From NCBI RefSeq assembly GCF_031928785.1, contig NZ_JARQAL010000001.1: 64,000 nucleotides of DNA. The stretch is one strand, 5' to 3'. The notes below the pieces were generated by a model. That model had not been told where the DNA came from. It saw only the letters and a program-made list of their open reading frames with translations, and ran no database searches. The first letter of the stretch is position 1. Every line of letters starts with the position of its first letter. The DNA comes from Enterococcus_C asini_A. GTDB taxonomy: Bacteria; Bacillota; Bacilli; Lactobacillales; Enterococcaceae. Below are positions 8,832 to 18,044 of this stretch, one piece after another. The translations under genes and the position numbers were made by a program.

Positions 8832-9357
8832 ATACACCGTAGGCAAACGGTACGGCAAAGCCCTCTTCGAATTGGCGGCAGAGGCGGGACAAACCGAGCC
8901 AGTCTACGAAGACTTGTTGCAATTGCGACGGATTTACCAAGAAATTCCTGATTTAGGCAATATGCTCAGTGATGCCCGCTTAGATCAAAGCGCCAAAAGC
9001 ACATTGATGGGGCAATTGACCTCAGGTTTTGAGGGAATCGTCAAAAATTTCTTGCTTGTCTTGCATCGTTACAATCGCATGGCGGACTTACTCTTTGTCA
9101 TTGATGAATACGAAAAGTACTATGACCAAGAAAAAGGATTGCTTTTGGGTCAGGTGACTACGGCGGTAGCCTTGGCGCCAGAACAAAAGCAACGTCTGGA
9201 AGCTTCTGTGGCCAAACGCCTAGGTTTCCAAGCGGCGCAACTAGAAGAAAAAGTTGATCCAAGTATCGTGGCGGGTGTTGTCGTCCAAGCTCAAAACTGG
9301 GTGATTGACGGTAGCGTAGCAAACCAATTAGCCAAAATACGGGAACAATTGAAGTAA
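8818..9357 (+). CDS. atpH: F1Fo ATP synthase subunit delta
   Basis: Delta (OSCP-like) caps the F1 hexamer and holds the peripheral stalk. The 179-residue product starts YTVGKRYGKALFELA and has the late DPSIVAGVVVQ segment and a C-terminal NQLAKIREQL, both standard for the family. It starts inside the end of atpF. Normal length. Confidence 0.95.
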   Translation: MKLDKYTVGKRYGKALFELAAEAGQTEPVYEDLLQLRRIYQEIPDLGNMLSDARLDQSAKSTLMGQLTSGFEGIVKNFLLVLHRYNRMADLLFVIDEYEKYYDQEKGLLLGQVTTAVALAPEQKQRLEASVAKRLGFQAAQLEEKVDPSIVAGVVVQAQNWVIDGSVANQLAKIREQLK

Positions 9358-9388
9358 CAGCTACGAGAATGATAAAGAGGTGAATCGA

Positions 9389-10960
9389 ATGGCCATCAAA
9401 GCTGAAGAAATCAGCGCTTTGATTAAAGAGCAAATCAAAAATTACCAAAGTGAGCTTTCAGTCGAAGAAGTCGGCACCGTCACCTACGTAGGGGATGGGA
9501 TCGCCCGGGCCCACGGCTTAGAAGGCGCCATGAGCGGTGAATTACTAGAATTCGCCAATGGCACTTATGGTATGGCACAAAACTTAGAAACAAATGATGT
9601 AGGGATTATTATCCTAGGGGACTTTGAAAACATTCGTGAAGGAGACAAAGTCAAACGAACTGGTAAAATCATGGAAGTTCCAGTTGGTGACGCGATGATT
9701 GGCCGGGTTGTAAACCCATTAGGTCAACCAATCGATGGCTTAGGTCCGATTAAAACAGATAAATTCCGTCCCGTAGAAACTATGGCTCCTGGGGTTATGC
9801 AACGGAAATCCGTTTCAGAACCAATGCAAACCGGCTTAAAAGCCATTGACGCATTAGTGCCAATTGGTCGTGGACAACGGGAATTGGTCATTGGTGACCG
9901 GAAAACCGGGAAAACTTCCATTGCAATTGATACGATCATCAATCAAAAAGGTCAAGATATGATCTGTATTTATGTCGCAATCGGGCAAAAAGACTCCACC
10001 GTTCGGGCACAAGTGGAAACATTACGTCAATACGGCGCAATGGATTACACAATTATCGTTTCTGCTGGGGCATCTCAACCAGCACCAATGTTATACATCG
10101 CACCTTATGCAGGAACTGCTATGGGTGAAGAATTCATGTACAACGGCAAACACGTGTTGATCGTATTTGACGATTTGTCAAAACAAGCCGTGGCTTACCG
10201 TGAACTTTCCTTGCTATTGCGTCGGCCACCAGGTCGTGAAGCATACCCAGGGGATGTTTTCTACTTGCATTCTCGTTTATTGGAACGGGCAGCTAAACTT
10301 AGTGATGAACTAGGTGGCGGTTCAATGACCGCGTTGCCATTTGTAGAAACCCAAGCGGGGGATATCTCAGCTTATATTCCAACAAACGTAATTTCCATTA
10401 CCGATGGACAAATCTTCTTGGAAAGTGACTTGTTCTACGCTGGGGTTCGACCTGCCATTGATGCTGGACTTTCCGTATCACGGGTTGGGGGCTCTGCTCA
10501 AATCAAAGCCATGAAGAAAGTTGCTGGGACTTTGCGTTTAGACTTGGCTAGTTATCGTGAACTAGAAGCATTTACTCAGTTTGGTTCTGATTTGGACCAA
10601 GCAACCCAAGCAAAATTAAACCGTGGACGTCGTACTGTGGAAGTTTTGAAACAAAAACTACACAGCCCACTAGCAGTAGAAAAACAAGTTGTTATCTTGT
10701 ACGCTTTGACCCATGGATTTATTGACAGTGTGCCAGTAGCAAAAGTGTTGGATTTCCAAGACTTCTTGTTCGAACAAATTGAAAACAATCATAACGACTT
10801 GTTTGAAACAATTCGCACAACAAAAGACTTACCAGCAGATGCTGATTTGGATGCTGCAATTAAAGAAGCAAAAGATTTATTCATGGCTTCTAACAGTAAA
10901 ACTTCCACAGCGGAAGAAAAAGTTCGTTCGATTGAAACAGAACGGGAAACTGCTAAGTAA
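9389..10960 (+). CDS. atpA: F1Fo ATP synthase subunit alpha
   Basis: Alpha is the non-catalytic nucleotide-binding subunit of F1. The ATG at 9389 (523 residues) is chosen because AAAGAGGTGA lies just upstream; a GTG at 9380 falls inside that site. Walker A is GDRKTGKTS near residues 169-177. The ALPFVETQAGDISAYIPTN region and the C-terminal helical domain are present. The C-terminus is a little longer than in Bacillus and ends in a charged tail. Confidence 0.96.
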   Translation: MAIKAEEISALIKEQIKNYQSELSVEEVGTVTYVGDGIARAHGLEGAMSGELLEFANGTYGMAQNLETNDVGIIILGDFENIREGDKVKRTGKIMEVPVGDAMIGRVVNPLGQPIDGLGPIKTDKFRPVETMAPGVMQRKSVSEPMQTGLKAIDALVPIGRGQRELVIGDRKTGKTSIAIDTIINQKGQDMICIYVAIGQKDSTVRAQVETLRQYGAMDYTIIVSAGASQPAPMLYIAPYAGTAMGEEFMYNGKHVLIVFDDLSKQAVAYRELSLLLRRPPGREAYPGDVFYLHSRLLERAAKLSDELGGGSMTALPFVETQAGDISAYIPTNVISITDGQIFLESDLFYAGVRPAIDAGLSVSRVGGSAQIKAMKKVAGTLRLDLASYRELEAFTQFGSDLDQATQAKLNRGRRTVEVLKQKLHSPLAVEKQVVILYALTHGFIDSVPVAKVLDFQDFLFEQIENNHNDLFETIRTTKDLPADADLDAAIKEAKDLFMASNSKTSTAEEKVRSIETERETAK

Positions 10961-11061
10961 ACAAGGAAGACCACTGTTCTGACCAAGACGGCCTAGCCAA
11001 ATTGTGACCTTTTGCAAGTCAACGTTTTGACAAGCCGTGATAGGAAAGGGGGAAAAGACGC

Positions 11062-11964
11062 ATGGGTGCTTCCCTTAATGAGATTAAACAACGGATTACC
11101 TCAACGAAGAAAACCAGCCAAATCACAAAAGCGATGCAGATGGTTTCTGCTTCAAAGTTGACCAAATCCGAAAGCCACTCCAATAATTTTCAAATCTATG
11201 CCCATAAAGTTCGTGAGATTGTTACTCATATGACCGCTCAAGAACTAACGGACATTTATACGAATAATGTGCAAGATGGTGTGAACTACAACAGCATGCT
11301 CATGGCTCGTCCGGTGAAAAAAACCGGCTACATCGTCATTACCTCTGATGGAGGCTTAGTTGGTGGCTACAACAGCTCAATTTTGAAACAAATGATGACC
11401 ATGTTAGAAGACGACCATGACTCTCAAGAAGATTATGTCATGATTGCCATCGGGGCTACTGGAGCAGACTTCTTTAAAGCCCGGGGAATTAACTTGGCCT
11501 ATGAATTGCGAAATTTGTCAGATCAACCAAGTTTTGATGAAGTTCGAAAAATCGTGACCATGGCTACCACCATGTATCAAAATGAAGTCTTTGATGAGTT
11601 GTATGTTTGCTACAATCACCACATTAATTCACTGACAAGTCAGTTCCGGGTAGAAAAAATGTTACCAATTACTGACTTGGATCCAGATGAAGCAGAAAGC
11701 TATGAACAAGAATATTTGTTTGAACCTTCGAAAGCCGATATCTTGGATCAACTGTTACCTCAGTATGCGGAAAGTTTGATTTATGGCTCCATTGTGGATG
11801 CTAAAACTGCTGAACACGCCGCTGGGATGACAGCTATGAAGACGGCAACGGACAATGCGAAGAACATCATTGATGATTTAACCATCTCGTATAACCGGGC
11901 ACGCCAAGGGGCTATTACCCAAGAAATTACCGAGATTGTGGCCGGAGCAAGTGCTCTGGAATAA
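11062..11964 (+). CDS. atpG: F1Fo ATP synthase subunit gamma
   Basis: Gamma is the central rotor shaft. The 300-residue product begins GASLNEIKQRI with an N-terminal helix containing TKAMQMVSASKL, and ends with the matching C-terminal helix M-K-T-A-T-D-N-A-K-N-I-I, the two shaft helices. The middle Rossmann-like domain has ITSDGGLVGGYN. AAAGGGGGAAAAG precedes the ATG. The 101-base gap after atpA holds no clear terminator. Confidence 0.96.
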   Translation: MGASLNEIKQRITSTKKTSQITKAMQMVSASKLTKSESHSNNFQIYAHKVREIVTHMTAQELTDIYTNNVQDGVNYNSMLMARPVKKTGYIVITSDGGLVGGYNSSILKQMMTMLEDDHDSQEDYVMIAIGATGADFFKARGINLAYELRNLSDQPSFDEVRKIVTMATTMYQNEVFDELYVCYNHHINSLTSQFRVEKMLPITDLDPDEAESYEQEYLFEPSKADILDQLLPQYAESLIYGSIVDAKTAEHAAGMTAMKTATDNAKNIIDDLTISYNRARQGAITQEITEIVAGASALE

Positions 11965-12037
11965 TTTCGACGTTTACTGAATAGCGATGAATGAGTTTTA
12001 TACTGCTATTCAAATGTGTATATAAGGAGGAAAACAA

Positions 12038-13441
12038 ATGAGTTCAGGAAAGATTGTTCAAGTAATCGGTCCCGTTGTCGACGTGGAATTCTCATTGGAT
12101 CAATCCTTACCAGATATCAACAATGCCCTTGTGGTGTATCGCAGTGACGATCAAAAACGTATCGTTCTAGAAGCGACCTTAGAGCTTGGGGATGGGGTCA
12201 TCCGGACGATCGCAATGGAATCAACCGATGGCTTGCAACGGGGGATGGAAGTTGTCGATACCGGCAAACCAATCTCTGTTCCTGTAGGGAAAGAAACACT
12301 AGGACGGGTGTTTAACGTCTTGGGAGATACCATCGATATGGAAGGCGAATTTCCAAAAGATGCTCCTCGTAGCAGTATCCACAAAAATGCGCCTGATTTT
12401 GACCAATTAAGCACCAGTACTGAAATCTTAGAAACTGGGATTAAAGTTATCGACTTGCTAGCTCCTTACTTAAAAGGTGGGAAAGTCGGCCTCTTCGGTG
12501 GTGCCGGCGTAGGTAAAACCGTCTTAATCCAAGAATTAATTCATAATATTGCCCAAGAACACGGTGGGATTTCTGTTTTTACCGGTGTTGGGGAACGGAC
12601 TCGTGAAGGGAACGACTTGTATTATGAAATGAAAGAATCAGGGGTTATCGAAAAAACTGCCATGGTCTTTGGGCAAATGAACGAGCCACCAGGTGCCCGG
12701 ATGCGGGTTGCCTTGACTGGTTTAACCCTTGCAGAATACTTCCGGGATGAAGCCGGTCAAGATGTGCTCTTGTTTATTGATAACATCTTCCGCTTTACCC
12801 AAGCTGGTTCTGAAGTATCTGCCCTTTTAGGTCGGATGCCATCAGCCGTGGGTTACCAACCAACCTTGGCAACAGAAATGGGTCAATTGCAAGAACGGAT
12901 CACTTCTACTAAGAAGGGTTCCATTACTTCCATTCAAGCGATTTATGTACCAGCCGATGACTATACTGACCCGGCGCCGGCAACTGCTTTTGCCCATTTG
13001 GACTCCACTACTAACTTGGAACGGAAATTAACGGAACAAGGGATTTATCCTGCGGTGGATCCATTGGCTTCTTCTTCTAGTGCCTTGGCACCAGAAATCG
13101 TGGGAGAAGAGCACTACCGGGTAGCGACTGAAGTCCAACATGCCCTACAACGCTACCGTGAATTGCAAGATATTATCGCCATCTTAGGGATGGATGAACT
13201 TTCTGATGATGAAAAAGTCCTTGTGGCTCGCGCTCGTCGGATTCAATTCTTCCTATCTCAAAACTTCAACGTAGCGGAACAATTTACTGGCCTTCCTGGT
13301 TCTTATGTACCAGTAGAAGAAACAGTCAAAGGTTTTGCTGAAATTCTAGCAGGGAAATACGATGATCTGCCAGAAGAAGCTTTCCGAAGTGTTGGCCGAA
13401 TCGAAGACGTTGTGGAAAAGGCTAAAAAATTAGGATACTAG
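12038..13441 (+). CDS. atpD: F1Fo ATP synthase subunit beta
   Basis: Beta carries the catalytic sites of F1. The 467-residue product has Walker A GGAGVGKT near residues 154-161, the catalytic Glu in GVGERTREGND, Walker B VLLFIDNIFRF and the DELSDDEK region that corresponds to the DELSEED lever touching gamma. A strong AAGGAGGAAAAC site precedes the ATG. Confidence 0.98.
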   Translation: MSSGKIVQVIGPVVDVEFSLDQSLPDINNALVVYRSDDQKRIVLEATLELGDGVIRTIAMESTDGLQRGMEVVDTGKPISVPVGKETLGRVFNVLGDTIDMEGEFPKDAPRSSIHKNAPDFDQLSTSTEILETGIKVIDLLAPYLKGGKVGLFGGAGVGKTVLIQELIHNIAQEHGGISVFTGVGERTREGNDLYYEMKESGVIEKTAMVFGQMNEPPGARMRVALTGLTLAEYFRDEAGQDVLLFIDNIFRFTQAGSEVSALLGRMPSAVGYQPTLATEMGQLQERITSTKKGSITSIQAIYVPADDYTDPAPATAFAHLDSTTNLERKLTEQGIYPAVDPLASSSSALAPEIVGEEHYRVATEVQHALQRYRELQDIIAILGMDELSDDEKVLVARARRIQFFLSQNFNVAEQFTGLPGSYVPVEETVKGFAEILAGKYDDLPEEAFRSVGRIEDVVEKAKKLGY

Positions 13442-13454
13442 AAAGAGGTGTCCC

Positions 13455-13880
13455 ATGGAAGAGAGAGTTTTAACGGTAAACGTGGTGACGCCTGATGGCT
13501 TAATTTATGACCACCATGCTCGTATTGTTGTGGCGAAAACAACAAGCGGGGAAATTGGGATCATGTCCCGCCACGCACCAATCATTGCGCCCTTGGTGAT
13601 TGATGAAGTCCGGGTGAAACGACTAGACTCTGATACTCACGTGGACTGGATTGCAGTTAACGGAGGCATCATGGAAGTCAGAGATGACGTGGTTTCCATC
13701 ATCGCCGATAGTGCTGAACGAGAACGGGATATTGACGTAAGTCGTGCAGAACGGGCCAAGATTCGAGCGGAAAAGATGATCGAAGCAGCTCAAGAAAAAG
13801 AAGACGTAGACCAATTGCGTCGGGCAACGGTTGCTTTGCATCGGGCCATCAACCGAATCAACGTTTCAAAACATGGTTAA
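13455..13880 (+). CDS. atpC: F1Fo ATP synthase subunit epsilon
   Basis: Epsilon is the regulatory rotor subunit. The 141-residue product has an N-terminal beta-sandwich (GEIGIMSRHAP motif near 30-42) and a C-terminal two-helix arm rich in Arg, Glu and Ala that can inhibit ATP hydrolysis. It starts 14 bases after atpD with AAAGAGGTG as ribosome-binding site. Last gene of the operon, followed by a strong terminator. Confidence 0.95.
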   Translation: MEERVLTVNVVTPDGLIYDHHARIVVAKTTSGEIGIMSRHAPIIAPLVIDEVRVKRLDSDTHVDWIAVNGGIMEVRDDVVSIIADSAERERDIDVSRAERAKIRAEKMIEAAQEKEDVDQLRRATVALHRAINRINVSKHG

Positions 13881-13882
13881 AC

Positions 13883-13926
13883 AAACAAGCCTCCGAAACC
13901 TTTTGGATTTCGGAGGCTTGTTTTAA
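13883..13926. terminator. Bidirectional terminator between atpC and purC
   Basis: A 16-base perfect stem (13883-13898 with 13908-13923) contains AAGCCTCCGAAA and has U-runs on both strands, so it can serve the two convergent genes. Confidence 0.92.
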
Positions 13927-13979
13927 TGTGGAATGACTAGCTTTAGCATCTAGCAAAATTTACCAGAATAGTAGCTGTT

Positions 13980-14675
13980 CTAGTAAGCTTTCGTAAGTTT
14001 ACTTAAAATCAACTCTGTACAATCAATTTGGTTTGGAATATTGCCATCGGTATCCCGTACGCGCCAAATGTCTGGGGTGATTTCATCTACTACATACATA
14101 TTACCTGCTTCATCAATGCCGATTTCGATTTTGAGGTCAATTAAATTCAAGTTCATTTTGGCTAGATCTGCTTTTAAAACGGCACCGACTTTTTCTAAAA
14201 TATCGAGGGCTTTGTCATATTGTCCAGGTTTCAAGAGTCCTTTCATTTGGCAAAGGCGGTCAGTGATTAAAGGATCTCCTTGTTCATCAGATTTTAAAGT
14301 CACTTCAGTATAGACTGGCTCAAAGGGAATTTGTTCCGGCAAATCAAAACGACGGCACATACTGCCGGCAGTTTCATAACGTAACACAAATTCCAATGGC
14401 GGTACAGTTAACTGGCGAACTTGCATCAGTCCTTTTTCTAAGTCTGCACTGAGATAGTGGGTAGGAACACCGTTTGCTTGCATTAATTCAAAATAGTATT
14501 GAGAGACTTGCAAGCCTTTTTTTCCTTTCCCTAAAACGCTACCGCCCACAGTGTTGGAACCAGGATCAAAGACGCCTGCTTCGCCTGTGGCACTGTCTTT
14601 GAAAAGCAGCCAAACTTGATCATTTTCCTCCTCTTTTAAGACTGTTTTTGTCTTACCATCGTACAATGTTTTCAT
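13980..14675 (-). CDS. purC: SAICAR synthetase homologue (stand-alone purC)
   Basis: SAICAR synthetase joins CAIR and aspartate with ATP in purine synthesis. This 231-residue protein has the family signatures LIDLKIEIG (exact second signature), PLEFVLRYETAGS and DEITPDIWRVRD. The N-terminal ATP loop reads YDGKTKTV where most PurC read YEGKAK, and a SNTVGGSV stretch replaces the usual FDGxKK-like segment. No other pur gene is nearby. A clean ribosome-binding site (AAAGGAGTG) and its own promoter support expression. It may be the cell's only PurC or a divergent paralogue; sequence alone cannot decide. Confidence 0.8.
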   Translation of the reverse strand: MKTLYDGKTKTVLKEEENDQVWLLFKDSATGEAGVFDPGSNTVGGSVLGKGKKGLQVSQYYFELMQANGVPTHYLSADLEKGLMQVRQLTVPPLEFVLRYETAGSMCRRFDLPEQIPFEPVYTEVTLKSDEQGDPLITDRLCQMKGLLKPGQYDKALDILEKVGAVLKADLAKMNLNLIDLKIEIGIDEAGNMYVVDEITPDIWRVRDTDGNIPNQIDCTELILSKLTKAY

Positions 14676-14715
14676 TGTGACACTCCTTTATTCGTGTTTG
14701 TCAATATTTTTAACG

Positions 14716-14744
14716 AATATAACACGGGTTTTTCTTGCTGTCGA
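14716..14744 (-). promoter_or_regulatory. Promoter of purC
   Basis: On the minus strand TCGACA (14739-14744) and TATATT (14716-14721) are 17 bases apart, each one base off consensus. The leader is short; no purine riboswitch or PurR-type box was recognised. Confidence 0.65.
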
Positions 14745-15131
14745 TAAAAATAAGGAGATTTTCACGAAGAATACGAGAAAAGGCAGGTATTTTATTTTAG
14801 GAAACGCCGGTTTTATTTGGAGAATTGTTAAGAAAAAGGAAACAAAGAGAAACTTTCAACAGAAGATGCTAAAGAAAAGGATAAATTTGCTTGTTTTTTG
14901 AAAGCCAATACATCTTGATAAGAAAGGCATTAGTGGAAGTTTTACTGAATAAATAAGAAGCAAAAAATTTCAATAAATAAGCATAATTATTTTAAAAAAG
15001 GGACGAAATAAGGTACAATATGGGCAATGACTTTAAAAAAACTTTAGAAAGTCTTGGGAGAAAAGTAATTTTTCTTTCCTCTTTATTTGTGGTATTATTG
15101 ACCCGTCGAGTTTTTTGAAAGAAGGGTTGTT
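14745..15131 (+). other. AT-rich intergenic region before the DUF1146 gene
   Basis: No gene with a ribosome-binding site is seen here. The open frame across 14677-14901 is A-rich, Lys-rich and lacks a credible start. A TACAAT at 15014-15019 with a poor -35 (TTTAAA at 14991-14996, 17-base spacer) is the only promoter candidate. Confidence 0.5.
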
Positions 15132-15365
15132 ATGCAATTTTATGGCATCGATGCACTGGTTAGAATCATTAGTCATTTAGCATTTATTTATTTGGCTTTT
15201 TGGGGCTTGCGCTCAGTGCGTTTGGACACTCTTTTTCGCTCGTTGAACAACACACAGGTTCGTTTAGTGATGATGTTTTTGGCAATTGTTTTAGGCTATC
15301 AGACAAGCTCATTCTTTCTGGAAGTCATCGCGTTGTGTCGGAATCTGTTTTATTCATTTCAATAA
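15132..15365 (+). CDS. DUF1146 family membrane protein (YwzB-like)
   Basis: The 77-residue product has two hydrophobic segments (about 11-25 and 43-65) and the family's R-x-V-x-M-F-L-A-I-V-L-G-Y region. GAAAGAAGGG precedes the ATG. In many Firmicutes this small membrane protein sits between the ATP synthase operon and murA, as here; its role is not known. About 100 bases separate it from murA with no clear terminator, so they may be cotranscribed. Confidence 0.8.
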   Translation: MQFYGIDALVRIISHLAFIYLAFWGLRSVRLDTLFRSLNNTQVRLVMMFLAIVLGYQTSSFFLEVIALCRNLFYSFQ

Positions 15366-15467
15366 ACAAACAGGCAAAATTACTGCAATTAGTTATTAAT
15401 GATAGTAAAAAGTATGAGATTGATGCAAGCTTGGACCTAGGTTCAACATATTTCTGGAGGGAATTTT

Positions 15468-16763
15468 ATGGAAGAGATCATCGTTCACGGTGGGAATCAA
15501 TTAAAAGGAGAAGTCAAGATTGAAGGGGCAAAAAATGCCGTCCTACCGATCTTAGCTGCTACACTACTGGCTGAAGAAGGCGTTACAAAATTAAGCAATG
15601 TGCCAATTTTGTCTGACGTGCTGACGATGAATGAAGTAATCCGTCAATTAAATGTTGACGTTGACTTTGATCAAGAAAAAAATGAAGTAGTTATCGATGC
15701 TTCTCGGGATTTAAAAGTAGAAGCACCTTATGAATTGGTTAGTCAAATGCGGGCTTCCATCGTGGTAATGGGGCCATTATTAGCGAGAAATGGCCATGCA
15801 AAAGTGGCGATGCCAGGAGGCTGTGCCATTGGCAAACGACCAATTGACTTGCACTTGAAAGGTTTTGCGGCACTTGGCGCTACTATTAATCAAAAAGACG
15901 GTTATATTGAAGCGATTGCCGATGAACTAAAAGGATCCACGATTTATTTGGATTTCCCAAGTGTGGGTGCAACGCAAAACATTATGATGGCAGCTGTGAA
16001 AGCGACAGGGACTACCATTATTGAAAACGTCGCTCGGGAACCGGAAATTGTCGACTTAGCTAATATCTTGAACAAGATGGGAGCTAAAGTTTACGGTGCT
16101 GGTACTGAAACGATGCGAATTGAAGGAGTCGAACACCTTCACTCTGTACAACACTCCATTGTCCAAGACCGGATTGAAGCAGGTACTTTTATGGTGGCTG
16201 CGGCGATGACCCAAGGAGATGTTTTGATTCTTGATGCCATCAGTGAACACAATCGTCCCTTGATTTCCAAATTAACAGAAATGGGTGCTACTATTACTAA
16301 TGAAGAAAAGGGTCTTCGGGTAATTGGTCCCAAAACATTGAAACCAACCGATGTGAAAACGATGCCTCATCCAGGTTTCCCTACTGATATGCAAGCGCAA
16401 ATGACAGCTATTCAAATGTTGGCCAAAGGAACAAGCGTAGTTACTGAAACGGTCTTTGAAAATCGTTTCCAACATTTAGAAGAAATGCGCCGGATGAACG
16501 CCCATGTGAAAATCGATGGCAATGTTGCCATTATTGAAGGGGGCCATTCATTACAAGGTGCCTTAGTATACGCTACTGACTTGCGGGCAGCTGCGGCTTT
16601 AATCTTAGAAGGATTGACGGCAGAAGGCATCACTCGGGTGCGTAATTTGAAATATTTGGATCGCGGCTATTACCAATTCCATAAAAAACTACAAGCCTTA
16701 GGTGCTAAAGTAGAACGAGTTGATACAGTTACTGCTCCAGAAAAAGAAGCAACCTTTGCTTAA
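15468..16763 (+). CDS. murA: UDP-N-acetylglucosamine 1-carboxyvinyltransferase
   Basis: MurA transfers enolpyruvate from PEP to UDP-GlcNAc, the first committed step of peptidoglycan synthesis. The 431-residue product shows the inside-out alpha/beta barrel repeats, the N-terminal K-N-A-V-L-P motif that binds UDP-GlcNAc and the active-site loop PGGCAIGKRP with Cys119, the residue modified by fosfomycin. TGGAGGGAATTTT is the ribosome-binding site. Its place after DUF1146 and the atp operon matches the MurA1 (MurAA) copy of enterococci and bacilli; a second paralogue is expected elsewhere. Confidence 0.97.
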   Translation: MEEIIVHGGNQLKGEVKIEGAKNAVLPILAATLLAEEGVTKLSNVPILSDVLTMNEVIRQLNVDVDFDQEKNEVVIDASRDLKVEAPYELVSQMRASIVVMGPLLARNGHAKVAMPGGCAIGKRPIDLHLKGFAALGATINQKDGYIEAIADELKGSTIYLDFPSVGATQNIMMAAVKATGTTIIENVAREPEIVDLANILNKMGAKVYGAGTETMRIEGVEHLHSVQHSIVQDRIEAGTFMVAAAMTQGDVLILDAISEHNRPLISKLTEMGATITNEEKGLRVIGPKTLKPTDVKTMPHPGFPTDMQAQMTAIQMLAKGTSVVTETVFENRFQHLEEMRRMNAHVKIDGNVAIIEGGHSLQGALVYATDLRAAAALILEGLTAEGITRVRNLKYLDRGYYQFHKKLQALGAKVERVDTVTAPEKEATFA

Positions 16764-16832
16764 TTTTAATGACAGGAGGTAGTGTAAGAGCTACCTTCTT
16801 TACATAGGTCTTGCAAGAAAGGAAGTTTTGCT

Positions 16833-17009
16833 ATGCGTTTAAATCGTTATATCTTAACGACGCTGGTCAAAATCCTACTGGTGATTTTGTTAGCATTGGT
16901 ATTGTTTATTCTCGGTACCATGATTGGCTACGGTGGAATTGGTGGCGGTATGCCGCTGAAAGTCTTCTATCCGGGTTTATGGACCCATATTTTGGAATTT
17001 ATGAAATAA
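16833..17009 (+). CDS. EpuA-like small membrane protein
   Basis: This 58-residue gene is easily missed because it is short. It starts at ATG 16833 after AAGAAAGGAAG and ends with TAA at 17009. It has one strong membrane helix (about residues 8-30), then a glycine-rich stretch G-Y-G-G-I-G-G-G-M-P and an aromatic tail. This is the pattern of the family called EpuA, often mislabelled as an RNA polymerase beta subunit family protein, that follows murA in lactic acid bacteria. Function unknown. A terminator directly follows. Confidence 0.75.
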   Translation: MRLNRYILTTLVKILLVILLALVLFILGTMIGYGGIGGGMPLKVFYPGLWTHILEFMK

Positions 17010-17015
17010 AACGAT

Positions 17016-17045
17016 CCGCTGATGAACTCTGTCAGCGGTTTTTTT
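17016..17045 (+). terminator. Terminator after the EpuA-like gene
   Basis: CCGCTGA / TCAGCGG (17016-17022 with 17032-17038) with a 9-base loop is followed by seven T. Confidence 0.9.
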
Positions 17046-17125
17046 GTAACAAAATAAGCAGGCTTGTCAGAGTATAGTAAAGAAGCTATGATAAGTCCAG
17101 AATAAAAAAAGGTAGGCTTTTAATT

Positions 17126-17410
17126 ATGAAAGGTATTTTACTGGGACTAGTTCGGGGGTATCAACGCTTTATTTCCCCCTTATTTCCTCCAAGTTGTCGT
17201 TATTACCCAACTTGTTCTAACTATATGGTTCAAGCCATAGAAGTCCACGGTGCGCTTAAGGGTACGATGATGGGGACAGCTCGTATTTTGCGTTGTCATC
17301 CCTTTGTTAAAGGGGGCATTGATTACGTGCCGCGCCAGTTTTCTTTAAAGCGCAATACGCAAGACAAAGAACGTCCTAACTATCAGTTTAAAAAGGAGGG
17401 GCATTCATGA
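17126..17410 (+). CDS. yidD: Membrane protein insertion efficiency factor YidD
   Basis: YidD is a small amphipathic protein that assists the YidC/Sec insertion of membrane proteins. The 94-residue product has the diagnostic core with conserved Cys residues, C-R-Y-Y-P-T-C-S-N-Y, then A-I-E-V-H-G and R-C-H-P-F near 56-60. AAAAAGGTAGG lies before the ATG. Its stop overlaps the ATG of the next gene by 4 bases (ATGA), so the two are translated together. Confidence 0.93.
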   Translation: MKGILLGLVRGYQRFISPLFPPSCRYYPTCSNYMVQAIEVHGALKGTMMGTARILRCHPFVKGGIDYVPRQFSLKRNTQDKERPNYQFKKEGHS

Positions 17411-17892
17411 AGTGGCTGACAGCTTTTCTCGATCCACAAAAAGAAGCTGAACGATTGCCCTGGTCCTTACTTTTAGATGCCGATCCTAATCAAGAATTGG
17501 TCAAAGACTATTTAGAAAAAAGCCGAGTATTGATTGCTTATGAAAAGCAAGTTCCAGAAAGGATAGTCGGGATTTTAGTCTATGAAGAGCGGGTAGCAGA
17601 GTGGGAAATTTTAAATGTAGCAGTAACACCGGCACTTCAAAATCAGGGGATTGGCCGCCTGCTTTTGCAACGCTGTTTGCAAGAAATTATGAACCAAGAA
17701 GAGGACAAACAAATTTTGATCAAAACGGGGGATTTAACCAGTCCTGCCTTGTCTTTATATCAAAAGATGGGCTTTCGGCAAATTGACTTTGTGAAAGACT
17801 ATTTTGTGAAAAACTATCCAGAACCGATTTTTGAAGGAGATAAACAGTTGCGAAACCAAGTGATTTTAGCTTATCAGCCCAAGATGAATTAG
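17407..17892 (+). CDS. GNAT family N-acetyltransferase
   Basis: The 161-residue protein has a complete GNAT core: an N-terminal strand-helix region, the acetyl-CoA loop QNQGIGRLLL near residues 78-87 and a late YQKMGFRQ motif. Substrate unknown; it could acetylate an amino acid, a peptide N-terminus or an antibiotic. AAAAGGAGG lies inside the end of yidD, and the start overlaps the yidD stop. A terminator follows. Confidence 0.85.
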   Translation: MKWLTAFLDPQKEAERLPWSLLLDADPNQELVKDYLEKSRVLIAYEKQVPERIVGILVYEERVAEWEILNVAVTPALQNQGIGRLLLQRCLQEIMNQEEDKQILIKTGDLTSPALSLYQKMGFRQIDFVKDYFVKNYPEPIFEGDKQLRNQVILAYQPKMN

Positions 17893-17906
17893 ACGCTATA
17901 AGAAGG

Positions 17907-17939
17907 GATCAGGTCTAAGAATAGGCCTGGTCTTTTTTT
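17907..17939 (+). terminator. Terminator after the GNAT gene
   Basis: A 10-base stem (17907-17916 with 17923-17932), fully paired if G-U pairs are allowed, is followed by seven T. Confidence 0.88.
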
Positions 17940-18044
17940 GCTTCAAAAGTAGCAATATTTCCCTAATCTGGTTTTATTATGATAAAATATTTAAAGAATA
18001 GTGAGTTGATGATTAGTAGTTATTTTTTTCTTCTGAATAAATAA

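Noticed and set aside
14677..14901. 74-residue open frame after purC on the plus strand
   Set aside because: Begins over the purC ribosome-binding region, is composed mostly of A-rich codons and has no ribosome-binding site or recognisable domain.
16811..17077. 88-residue plus-strand frame after murA
   Set aside because: Out of frame with the 58-residue EpuA-like gene, which has the ribosome-binding site and conserved sequence; it also runs through the terminator.
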